This document shows positions 1 to 5,411 of a DNA stretch of 13,430 nucleotides, piece after piece. The DNA lies in assembly GCA_035763805.1 (NCBI GenBank), contig DASUAL010000035.1:1-13430 (forward strand). Reading direction: 5' to 3'. Both the position numbers and the translations under genes were made by a program. The DNA is from DASUAL01 sp035763805 (GTDB lineage: Bacteria > Gemmatimonadota > Gemmatimonadetes > Gemmatimonadales > GWC2-71-9). The first letter of the stretch is position 1; the number at the start of each line of letters is the position of its first letter. Under the pieces are notes generated by a model. That model was given only the letters and a program-made list of their open reading frames with translations. It was not told the origin of the DNA and did not search any database.

Positions 1-1
1 T

Positions 2-571
2 GGTCTCGGGCCCGCCGTCGTCGGGTTCGGTGCCGGAGTCGCGCTCATCTACGCGCTCGACCAGTCGCTGCCCCACCTGCATCCCGAGTTCCCGGACGAG
101 GCGCGCCCCGAGGGGCCGCGCGTCGCCTGGCGCCGCTCCGCGCTCCTCATCGCTGCGATCACGCTGCACAACCTGCCCGAGGGCCTCGCCGTCGGGGTGG
201 CGTACGGAAGCGGGGCGACCGGCGCGGCGACCGCGCTCGCCATCGGGATCGGGCTGCAGAACGTGCCCGAGGGCCTCGCTGTGGCCTTGCCGCTCCGGCG
301 CGACGGCATGCCGCGGTGGAAGGCGGTGTGGTACGGGCAGCTCTCCGCCGTGGTCGAGCCGCTCGCGGCGGCACTGGGCGCCGTGGTCGTGCTCCAGGCC
401 CGGGCCGTGCTTCCCTATGCGCTCGCGCTCGCCGCGGGAGCCATGCTGTACGTGGTGGTGGAGGAGCTGATCCCCGAAACGGTCCGCTCGGGACACATCG
501 ACACGGCGAGTCTCGGCTTCATGGTCGGCTTCGCGACGATGATGGCTCTCGACAACGCCTTCGCCGGCTGA
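2..571 (+). CDS. ZIP-family divalent metal transporter (3' part)
   Basis: Integral membrane transporter of the ZIP (ZupT/GufA-like) family, expected to move zinc, iron or related divalent cations into the cytoplasm. The reading frame is open from base 2 to the TGA at 569-571, so the N-terminal helices are outside the window; about 189 residues are visible. A hydrophilic loop containing HLHPEFPDE is followed by the two signature metal-binding helices. The first carries HNLPEGLAVG and the second QNVPEGLAVALP, then GQLSAVVEPLAAALGA, which matches the E-P helix of the family. Two more hydrophobic segments follow (LPYALALAAGAMLYVVVEE and the C-terminal GFMVGFATMMALDNAF). It converges on the lipoprotein gene, with 5 nt between the stops and no obvious terminator. 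Family is confident; the metal cannot be told from sequence. Confidence 0.9.
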   Translation, partial: GLGPAVVGFGAGVALIYALDQSLPHLHPEFPDEARPEGPRVAWRRSALLIAAITLHNLPEGLAVGVAYGSGATGAATALAIGIGLQNVPEGLAVALPLRRDGMPRWKAVWYGQLSAVVEPLAAALGAVVVLQARAVLPYALALAAGAMLYVVVEELIPETVRSGHIDTASLGFMVGFATMMALDNAFAG

Positions 572-576
572 CGTCG

Positions 577-1095
577 CTATGCCTTCCGTCGGGTCACCTT
601 CCACTGCCCTGTCTGCGGCGTGGCGGACCCGGCGACCGTCGTGGCGTAGGTCCCTTCGATCGTGTCGCCATCGAGCTGTCCGTCGAACCGGGTGAACAGC
701 TTGGCGCCGGTCTCCGGGTCGGCGTAGGGTGCGAGCGTGCCGTTCACCCGGCCGTCGGCGACGCGCACGAAATTGATGGTCAGCACCTGGCTCGATGGCT
801 GAGCTTCCGTGGCGGCTCCCCGCTCCGTCCGGTCCCACGCCCGCAGCGGCCGGCCCCAGCCGCGCGGGACCATGATCACGTCTCCGTGGGCGCTGTCGCC
901 GCTCGCGGTGAGGGTGAAGGAGATGCTACCGGAGCGGCCGGTGGCGGCGCTCGAATAAGACCCCTCCCACTGCCCGGCGAGCGCTCGAACCTCGGGCGCG
1001 GCACCGACGATGGGGACGGGCGTCTGCGGCGCGGGGCCACAGGCGGCGACCAGCGCGGCGAAGGGAAGGCCGTTTCTAGCGATCCGTGATCTCAT
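577..1095 (-). CDS. Predicted lipoprotein of unknown function
   Basis: About 172 residues if it starts at the ATG at 1095. The frame stays open upstream to 1185, but this ATG has a good Shine-Dalgarno and begins a short lipoprotein signal: basic MRSRIAR, hydrophobic GLPFAALVAAC, then a lipobox (VAAC) with Cys about residue 19. After a Pro/Val-rich linker, the mature part begins LAGQWEGSYSS and ends GQWKVTRR. It alternates short polar and hydrophobic stretches, with repeats of the type GSISFTLTASGD, RFDGQLDGDTIEGTY and ATTVAG. This looks like a small all-beta (lipocalin- or calycin-like) barrel. I do not recognise a named family. Lipid attachment to a membrane is inferred from the lipobox. It diverges from the USP gene at 1269, and the 173-nt gap holds both promoters. 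Confidence 0.75.
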   Translation of the reverse strand: MRSRIARNGLPFAALVAACGPAPQTPVPIVGAAPEVRALAGQWEGSYSSAATGRSGSISFTLTASGDSAHGDVIMVPRGWGRPLRAWDRTERGAATEAQPSSQVLTINFVRVADGRVNGTLAPYADPETGAKLFTRFDGQLDGDTIEGTYATTVAGSATPQTGQWKVTRRKA

Positions 1096-1101
1096 CGGCA
1101 A

Positions 1102-1107
1102 CTTCCT
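1102..1107 (-). promoter_or_regulatory. Shine-Dalgarno of the lipoprotein gene
   Basis: AGGAAG on the minus strand, 6 nt before the ATG at 1095. It decides the start, because the frame is open for 30 further codons upstream that would place the lipobox about 49 residues into the protein. Confidence 0.6.
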
Positions 1108-1196
1108 GTCAGGCGGTACACCCCGTAGTACGCATAGCCGGCCCCGCTTGATGCTAGGACGCGTCGGGCGCGGATTTGGTTGCACGAAGCTCCCTT

Positions 1197-1240
1197 ACAA
1201 CCTGTTTCAGCGGTTTTTCACCCACTCCGGGTGAGGTTGT
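1197..1240 (+). promoter_or_regulatory. Candidate operator/promoter of the USP1-CBS unit
   Basis: Contains two copies of TTTCA at 1205-1209 and 1216-1220, exactly 11 bp apart, in the gene's direction. The same arrangement occurs before three other transcription units in this window. Twelve bases after the second copy there is only a weak -10-like hexamer (GAGGTT, 1233-1238). If used, transcription would begin near 1245, leaving a short leader containing the GAGGAGG at 1256-1262. The region is also a nested inverted repeat: outer arms ACAACCT (1197-1203) and AGGTTGT (1234-1240), inner arms TCACCC (1218-1223) and GGGTGA (1229-1234), the two sharing base 1234. The operator role is inference from the repeated pattern. 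Confidence 0.5.
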
Positions 1241-1255
1241 TGGTCGAGTGATCAC

Positions 1256-1262
1256 GAGGAGG
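1256..1262 (+). promoter_or_regulatory. Shine-Dalgarno of USP1
   Basis: GAGGAGG, 6 nt before the ATG at 1269. It selects this start over in-frame upstream codons reaching 1176, which would run through the operator repeats and add a 31-residue N-terminus not typical of USPs. Confidence 0.75.
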
Positions 1263-1268
1263 CGTCGG

Positions 1269-2231
1269 ATGTCGCGGAAACCCGTCATTGTGGGAGTGGA
1301 TGGCTCGTCCGAAGCCGTGCGGGCCGCTGCGCTGGGGTGGAGGATCGCGCAGGGGGCGAAAACGGAATGTCGCCTCGTGCACGCGGTCCCGGATGTCTGG
1401 GCGGTGGCGAGCCTCGCGCAGGTGCCGATGTACTCACCGCAGCTCGAGCGCGACCTGGTGGACGATGCGCGCCGCCAGCTGGGCAGTGGGCTCGGCGACG
1501 CGGTGCCGCGGAGCGTGCGGGACACGCTTGAGATCCGCATCGGCCACGCGGCGCTGGTGCTGAGCGACGTGATCAAGGAGAGCGGCGGCGCGGAGCTCGT
1601 GGTGCTGGGTGGCAGGCACCATGGCCCACTCGCCCGCAGCTTGGGCGGGAGCACCGCGCACTACCTGATCCGCACGCTCGACGTTCCAGTGCTCGTTGCC
1701 GGCGCGTCCTCGCGTCCCGTGCAGCACGTGCTCACGGCGGTGGACCTCTCCGAAGTCGCGCCCGCGACCCTAGCAGCCGCCGAATGGATGGCCGGCCTGC
1801 TTGGCGCCCGCCTCCGCGTGATGCACGTCGTGGAGCCGATCAAGTTCCCGACCGTCGTTCCCGTGACGCTCGACGAGGAGGAGTTCTACCGCCGCTCGGT
1901 CGCGGCCTTCGAGCGGCTCATGACACCCCACGAGGGTGTCGCGGAGACGGACCGGGTGACGCGGCGCGGTGTCGCCGCCGAGACGATCGAGGCCGAAGCG
2001 GCCGACTGGCCGGCCGACGTGATCGTCGTGGGCTCGCACGGCAAGGGCTGGGTGGACCGGCTGATCGTGGGCAGCGTGACCGAGCGCCTGTTGAACCGAT
2101 TGCCGGCGTCGCTGCTCGTGATTCCTGCGGCGCGCGCCCAGCGTCGCGCCGCGGCGGCGCCGCGGTCCCGGCCGGCACGCGCACGTACCAGTAATAAGAT
2201 GAAAGGCAGGGCTCGCCATGAAAGTCGCTGA
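1269..2231 (+). CDS. Two-domain universal stress protein (USP1)
   Basis: 320 residues; cytoplasmic tandem UspA protein. Domain 1 (about residues 4-140) opens with KPVIVGVDGSSEA and ends in a P-loop-like segment around 114-128. The usual G-2x-G-9x-G-S/T nucleotide signature is there (G114, then G127-S128), but the second Gly is His117. Domain 2 (about 145-290) opens with VQHVLTAVDLSE and carries an intact signature GSHGKG...GS (G255, G258, G268, S269), so ATP binding is predicted mainly for this half. A roughly 30-residue Arg/Ala-rich tail follows. Proteins of this kind bind ATP or AMP and act in survival under starvation, low oxygen or redox stress; no reaction is assigned. The end overlaps the CBS gene by 14 nt, implying co-translation. 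The start is fixed by the strong GAGGAGG. Confidence 0.9.
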   Translation: MSRKPVIVGVDGSSEAVRAAALGWRIAQGAKTECRLVHAVPDVWAVASLAQVPMYSPQLERDLVDDARRQLGSGLGDAVPRSVRDTLEIRIGHAALVLSDVIKESGGAELVVLGGRHHGPLARSLGGSTAHYLIRTLDVPVLVAGASSRPVQHVLTAVDLSEVAPATLAAAEWMAGLLGARLRVMHVVEPIKFPTVVPVTLDEEEFYRRSVAAFERLMTPHEGVAETDRVTRRGVAAETIEAEAADWPADVIVVGSHGKGWVDRLIVGSVTERLLNRLPASLLVIPAARAQRRAAAAPRSRPARARTSNKMKGRARHESR

Positions 2232-2619
2232 ACTGATGCGCACGGACCTGAAGACGCTCAGCGCCGAGGCCACGGTCGCCGACGCCGTTACGGCGTTCGC
2301 GGAGTCGGGTGTGTCCGCGCTGCCCGTGCTCGACCGCTTCGGGCGGGCCGTCGGAGTACTTTCGACCCGGGAGATCCTGAAGGCGGAGAGCACCCGCACG
2401 GGTCCGCGGGAGCGCGACCGGCTGTTCGAAGACACCATGGTGCTCGAGATCATGGCACCGTGGCCCGTGACGATCGCTCCGGATGCGGACGTCCGAGAGG
2501 CGGCTCGCGAGATGCTGTACCTCGAGGTGCAGCGGCTCTTCGTGGAGGACAAGGGCGCGCTGGTCGGAGTGATCTCGCAGACCGACATCGTCGGCGCGGT
2601 GGCCACCGCCAAGGTCTAG
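2218..2619 (+). CDS. CBS-pair (Bateman) domain protein
   Basis: 133 residues made of two CBS motifs and nothing else. CBS1 (about 1-62) begins MKVAELMRTDLKTLSAEATV and includes SGVSALPVLDRFGRAVGVLSTREI. After a charged linker, CBS2 (about 78-133) begins EIMAPWPVTIAPDADV and ends FVEDKGALVGVISQTDIV. Stand-alone CBS pairs bind adenine nucleotides (AMP, ATP, SAM, NAD(H)) and act as energy-state sensors on partner proteins; the partner here is unknown. The ATG lies inside the end of USP1 (14-nt overlap in another frame), so the two are very likely co-translated. A USP-CBS pairing is common in stress and low-oxygen regulons. It converges on USP2 with 6 nt between the stops. Its last codons hold a loop-free palindrome (gcggtggccaccgc), which is not a convincing terminator. 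Confidence 0.9.
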   Translation: MKVAELMRTDLKTLSAEATVADAVTAFAESGVSALPVLDRFGRAVGVLSTREILKAESTRTGPRERDRLFEDTMVLEIMAPWPVTIAPDADVREAAREMLYLEVQRLFVEDKGALVGVISQTDIVGAVATAKV

Positions 2620-2625
2620 CTTGGT

Positions 2626-3270
2626 CTAGATCGGAACCGTCAGGACGGCGCAGGGAGCTCGCCGCAGCAGGCGTGCGGCGATGCTCCCTGTTTCGTGCCC
2701 CCACCTGGGCCCGCCCCGATGATGCCCGTGGACCAGGAGGTCGAAGCCATCTTCGCGCACCGTGCGCAGGATCTCCGCCACAGGATCACCCTGGCGGACC
2801 ATGACGCGGCACGCGACGGCCGGCGCAGCCCATGCCGGGCGATCGCTGCCGCGTCCCGCCGCGACGAGTGCCGGCTGCTCGACGTGCAGCGCCGTGACCG
2901 CGCCACCTACCAGCCTCCCGATCGCCAGCGCAGCTTCGGTGATTTCGCGCGAGTCCGGGCTTGCGTCTACGGCGGCGAGTACCCGACCGAACGCGGTCTG
3001 GCCCGGAGGCACAATCAGGCAGGGCACGCGCGCTCGCCGAACCGTGCCGTCGACGATGTCGTGTGGCTCTCGAGGGAGCACGATCAAGTCAGCGTCTTCC
3101 CGCTCGGCGGAGCGGGCGATCTCGACGGCGGGGACGCCGCCGTCCGGCAGATCGAACGCGACGAGCCGCGCTTGGGCGCCCGGCCCGGGCCCGCTGACCG
3201 CGCCCAGTGCCGCGAGGTCAGGCTGGGGCGCGCCGGGCCTGACGGCGACCAGAATCGTACGAATGACCAT
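2626..3270 (-). CDS. Universal stress protein, degenerate tandem (USP2)
   Basis: 214 residues from the ATG at 3270; a GTG three codons upstream (3279) abuts the proposed -10 and is less likely. The C-terminal half (about 95-214) is a recognisable UspA domain: FGRVLAAVDASPDS at its start, VTALHVEQPALV, then GHHRGGPRWGHETGS near the end. In that signature the first Gly (G182) and the final G195-S196 are present, but the second Gly is Arg185. The N-terminal half (VIRTILVAVRPG ... VPCLIVPPG) looks like a shortened USP domain without a nucleotide signature, so it may be a decayed or structural domain. No transmembrane segment. It has no Shine-Dalgarno and lies directly behind a candidate leaderless promoter. 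It is divergent from the GAF kinase gene. Family call is sound; ATP binding is uncertain. Confidence 0.85.
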   Translation of the reverse strand: MVIRTILVAVRPGAPQPDLAALGAVSGPGPGAQARLVAFDLPDGGVPAVEIARSAEREDADLIVLPREPHDIVDGTVRRARVPCLIVPPGQTAFGRVLAAVDASPDSREITEAALAIGRLVGGAVTALHVEQPALVAAGRGSDRPAWAAPAVACRVMVRQGDPVAEILRTVREDGFDLLVHGHHRGGPRWGHETGSIAARLLRRAPCAVLTVPI

Positions 3271-3313
3271 GTGCAACACAGGATACGAAGCCCTGGCTGA
3301 AGAAGAGCTGAAC
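3271..3313 (-). promoter_or_regulatory. Candidate leaderless promoter and operator of USP2
   Basis: Read on the minus strand: GTTCA (3313-3309) and CTTCA (3302-3298), starts 11 bp apart, then exactly 12 bp, then the -10-like hexamer TATCCT (3285-3280), then 9 nt to the ATG at 3270. No Shine-Dalgarno precedes the ATG, and transcription starting 6-8 nt after the -10 would leave almost no leader. The 21 bases spanning the repeats resemble those before USP1 closely (TGxTTCAGC...TTxTTCAxCC). The layout matches PhoB/OmpR-type activated promoters, where the box replaces the -35 element. This is inference from sequence only. Confidence 0.55.
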
Positions 3314-3362
3314 CAGGGGTGAGAGAACCCGGTGTGCGGAATTACCTTTAATCAGGCGCGAG

Positions 3363-3379
3363 TTTTCACACTATCTTCA
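3363..3379 (+). promoter_or_regulatory. Candidate operator before the GAF kinase gene
   Basis: TTTCA (3364-3368) and CTTCA (3375-3379) are 11 bp apart in an AT-richer patch. A -10-like TATCTT (3372-3377) overlaps the second copy, so a bound regulator might repress rather than activate here. The position relative to a promoter is the least clear of the four sites. It could also serve the divergent USP2 promoter about 50 bp away. Confidence 0.4.
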
Positions 3380-3385
3380 GGTTGC

Positions 3386-3389
3386 GAGG
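3386..3389 (+). promoter_or_regulatory. Shine-Dalgarno supporting the TTG start of the GAF kinase
   Basis: GAGG 5 nt before the TTG at 3395. It is short, so this is moderate evidence. It is supported by the low third-position GC of 3332-3394, which does not look like coding sequence of this genome. Confidence 0.4.
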
Positions 3390-3394
3390 TCGCG

Positions 3395-4666
3395 TTGCCG
3401 AAGAAGCGATCGCTACCCCTATCTCGGAGGGCCGGCACCGAGGCGTCGCGCATCCGGCGCCGCTTCGAGACCCTCCTCTCGGCGGGCGTCACGATCTTCT
3501 CGGAGCACTCGCTCGAGGGCGTGCTCCAGCAGATCGTGGACTCCGCCCGGGAGGTGGTCGGCGCCCGCTACGCCGCGCTCGGGGTTCTCGGTCCTGATCG
3601 GAAGTCTCTGAGCCAGTTCGTCACCTCCGGCCTGTCGCAGGCGGAGCGTAAGCGGATCGGCGACCTGCCCCAAGGGCGCGGCCTGATCGGTCTCGTCATC
3701 AGGAAGGCGAAGCCGATCCGGTCGGCGGACATCACCCGGCACCCCCAGCGCTACGGCTTTCCCCCTCACCATCCGCCCATGAAGTCTTTCCTCGGCGTGC
3801 CGATCCGGGGCGGGGGGGAGGTATTCGGGAATCTCTATCTCACCGAGAAGGTGGGGGCCCGGGAGTTCGACCAGGAGGACGAAGCGATCGCCGTGCTGCT
3901 CGCGACCCACGCCGCGGTCGCGGTTCAGAACGCGCGGCTGCACGATGAGAGCCAGCGGCTCCTGGGCCAGGTGCGCGGCATGCAGCGCCAGCGCGATCTG
4001 TTCTTCGCGATGATGAACCACGAGCTGCGGAACGCCCTGACGGGTGTGTACGGATGGGCCGAACGGCTGGTGCGCGGCAAATCGGCGGAGTCGACGGCGC
4101 AGGCGGCGCACGAGGTGTACGAGGGTGCCGAGCGGACCATCGCGTTGCTCAACAACTTCCTCGACCTCACGCGACTCGACGCGGGCAAGGTCCGCCCGGT
4201 CTGGCGCGACGTGGAGATTCCGGCCGCGGTGCAGCGCGCGCTCGCCGGGGTGCAGCCCACGGCCGAAGCCAAGCGTCTTCTCCTCGCGGCCCAGTATCCC
4301 GACCGTGTTGCGATGCTGCGCACCGATCCGGTGCGGCTGGAGCAGATTCTGGTCAACCTGCTGTCGAACGCGGTGCGCCACAGCCCGGAGGGGGAGACCA
4401 TCGCCGTCCGAGTGGATGCGGCGGATTCCGAGGTCTCCTTCAGTGTGATCGACCACGGGCCGGGTATCCCGGCCGAGCTTCACGCGCGGATCTTCGAACC
4501 CTTCGAGCAGTTCGACCCGCATTCCGGGCTTGGGACGGGGCTCGGCCTGCCGGTGTCCCGCCGGTTGGCGGAAGTGCTGGGCGGCCGGCTCACTGTCGAA
4601 AGCGCGCTCGGTCAGGGGGCGGTGTTCAGGCTCGTGCTGCCGCTGGTTGCGGCGCCACTTGCCTGA
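3395..4666 (+). CDS. Soluble GAF-domain sensor histidine kinase (DosS-like GAF)
   Basis: 423 residues from TTG 3395; a GTG at 3332 would add 21 residues, but that stretch has AT-rich third positions and contains the repeats, so I prefer TTG. No membrane segment, so it is cytoplasmic. Order: short basic N-terminus; GAF domain (about 25-185) with GARYAALGVLG, GRGLIGLVI, YGFPPHHPPM, SFLGVPIRGGG and FGNLYLTEK; coiled segment; HisKA with phospho-acceptor His209 in MMNHELRNAL; HATPase with N box LVNLLSNAVRHS, G1 DHGPGIP, F box FEPFEQ and G2 GLGTGLGLPVS. The GAF strongly recalls mycobacterial DosS/DosT, in which haem is bound through a His that I place in the HPPM segment (here His126, with His125 beside it). 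Haem binding is inferred. The HisKA-type core differs from DosS and fits an OmpR-family partner; the nearest is the regulator 58 nt downstream. Confidence 0.88.
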   Translation: MPKKRSLPLSRRAGTEASRIRRRFETLLSAGVTIFSEHSLEGVLQQIVDSAREVVGARYAALGVLGPDRKSLSQFVTSGLSQAERKRIGDLPQGRGLIGLVIRKAKPIRSADITRHPQRYGFPPHHPPMKSFLGVPIRGGGEVFGNLYLTEKVGAREFDQEDEAIAVLLATHAAVAVQNARLHDESQRLLGQVRGMQRQRDLFFAMMNHELRNALTGVYGWAERLVRGKSAESTAQAAHEVYEGAERTIALLNNFLDLTRLDAGKVRPVWRDVEIPAAVQRALAGVQPTAEAKRLLLAAQYPDRVAMLRTDPVRLEQILVNLLSNAVRHSPEGETIAVRVDAADSEVSFSVIDHGPGIPAELHARIFEPFEQFDPHSGLGTGLGLPVSRRLAEVLGGRLTVESALGQGAVFRLVLPLVAAPLA

Positions 4667-4672
4667 AGATTC

Positions 4673-4724
4673 CTTCACCGGTTCTTTAGGCTTGGTTCAG
4701 CGCGAGCCCTTTAGTCTGGCATTC
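4673..4724 (+). promoter_or_regulatory. Candidate autoregulated leaderless promoter of the regulator-respiratory operon
   Basis: Three pentamers at an exact 11-bp period: CTTCA (4673-4677), CTTTA (4684-4688) and GTTCA (4695-4699). Exactly 12 bp later comes the -10-like TAGTCT (4712-4717), then 7 nt to the ATG at 4725. There is no recognisable -35 and no Shine-Dalgarno. Box, 12-bp spacer, TANNCT hexamer and short distance to ATG are the same as at the USP2 promoter. Positive autoregulation by the downstream OmpR-family protein is the natural reading, but it is inference. Confidence 0.55.
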
Positions 4725-5411
4725 ATGAAAATTCTCGTGGTAGAAGACGATCGCAAAGTCGCGGGCTTCATCGAGCAGGGCCTGCGCGAGGAGGGGTACG
4801 CGGTGGACGTCGCGCCGGACGGTGAAGAGGGCACGACGCTGGCACACGTGTACGACTACGATCTCGTGGTCCTGGACGTCATGCTCCCCAAGAAGAACGG
4901 CCTGCAGGTGGCGTCGGAGCTGCGGCGCGAAGGGCGCAAGACGCCGATCCTGATGTTGACCGCGCGTGACACCACGGAAGACGTGGTGCGGGGGCTCGAT
5001 GCCGGCGCGGATGACTACCTCCCCAAGCCCTTCAAGTTCGACGAGCTGTTGGCGCGGGTGCGGGCCCTGGTGCGTCGCGGCGGCGCCGGGCGGACGGAGC
5101 TCCTGAGCTACGGTCCCATCGAGCTCGATCGGCTGAAGCACAAAGTCCGGGTGAAGGCGAAGCGGCTCGAGCTGACGCCGAAGGAGTTCCAGCTGCTCGA
5201 GCATTTCCTGCTGCGGCCGGAGGAGGTGATCCGGCGTACGGAGCTGCTCGAGAAGGTCTGGGATCTCCACTTCGACCCCGAGAGCAACGTGGTGGACGTC
5301 CACGTCGGGAACCTGCGGCGCAAGCTCAAGACGGCGGCCGACATCGAGCTGATCCACACCGTGCGCGGGGTGGGTTTCCGCCTCCAGTCGCCGGATCGGG
5401 AAGAGGAGTGA
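4725..5411 (+). CDS. OmpR/PhoB-family response regulator
   Basis: 228 residues. Receiver domain (1-120) has the acidic pocket E7-D8-D9, phospho-acceptor Asp51 in VVLDVMLP, Thr79 in LMLTARD and Lys101 in LPKPF. A short linker leads to a C-terminal winged-helix domain (about 130-225) with LTPKEFQLLEHFLLRPEEVIRR, NVVDVHVGNLRRKL and the closing HTVRGVGFRL. This is the CusR/PhoB architecture, which binds tandem direct repeats 11 bp apart; such repeats lie directly upstream. The frame is open further upstream into the kinase gene, but ATG 4725 begins the standard MKILVVEDD. The stop overlaps the next kinase start (GTGA), so they are co-translated. It sits between two histidine kinase genes, so which one (or both) phosphorylates it is open. 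Family call is near certain; the regulon is inference. Confidence 0.95.
   Translation: MKILVVEDDRKVAGFIEQGLREEGYAVDVAPDGEEGTTLAHVYDYDLVVLDVMLPKKNGLQVASELRREGRKTPILMLTARDTTEDVVRGLDAGADDYLPKPFKFDELLARVRALVRRGGAGRTELLSYGPIELDRLKHKVRVKAKRLELTPKEFQLLEHFLLRPEEVIRRTELLEKVWDLHFDPESNVVDVHVGNLRRKLKTAADIELIHTVRGVGFRLQSPDREEE

Noticed and set aside
316..1089. Plus-strand open frame across the ZIP 3' end and the lipoprotein gene
   Set aside because: Runs through two genes in wrong frames, Arg/Gly-rich, with no domain.
2595..2608. Palindrome gcggtggccaccgc near the CBS gene end as a terminator
   Set aside because: It has no loop and no following T-run, and it lies inside codons of the CBS gene.
2613..2629. 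GGTCTAG repeated at a 10-bp step over the convergent stop codons
   Set aside because: Two short copies only. Each contains the TAG stop of one of the two genes, so the match is probably a coincidence of stop placement.
3419..4678. Long minus-strand open frame (419 codons) opposite the GAF kinase
   Set aside because: The plus frame encodes an intact GAF-HisKA-HATPase protein. The antisense product is His/Arg/Pro-rich without any domain, as expected from high-GC shadow frames.
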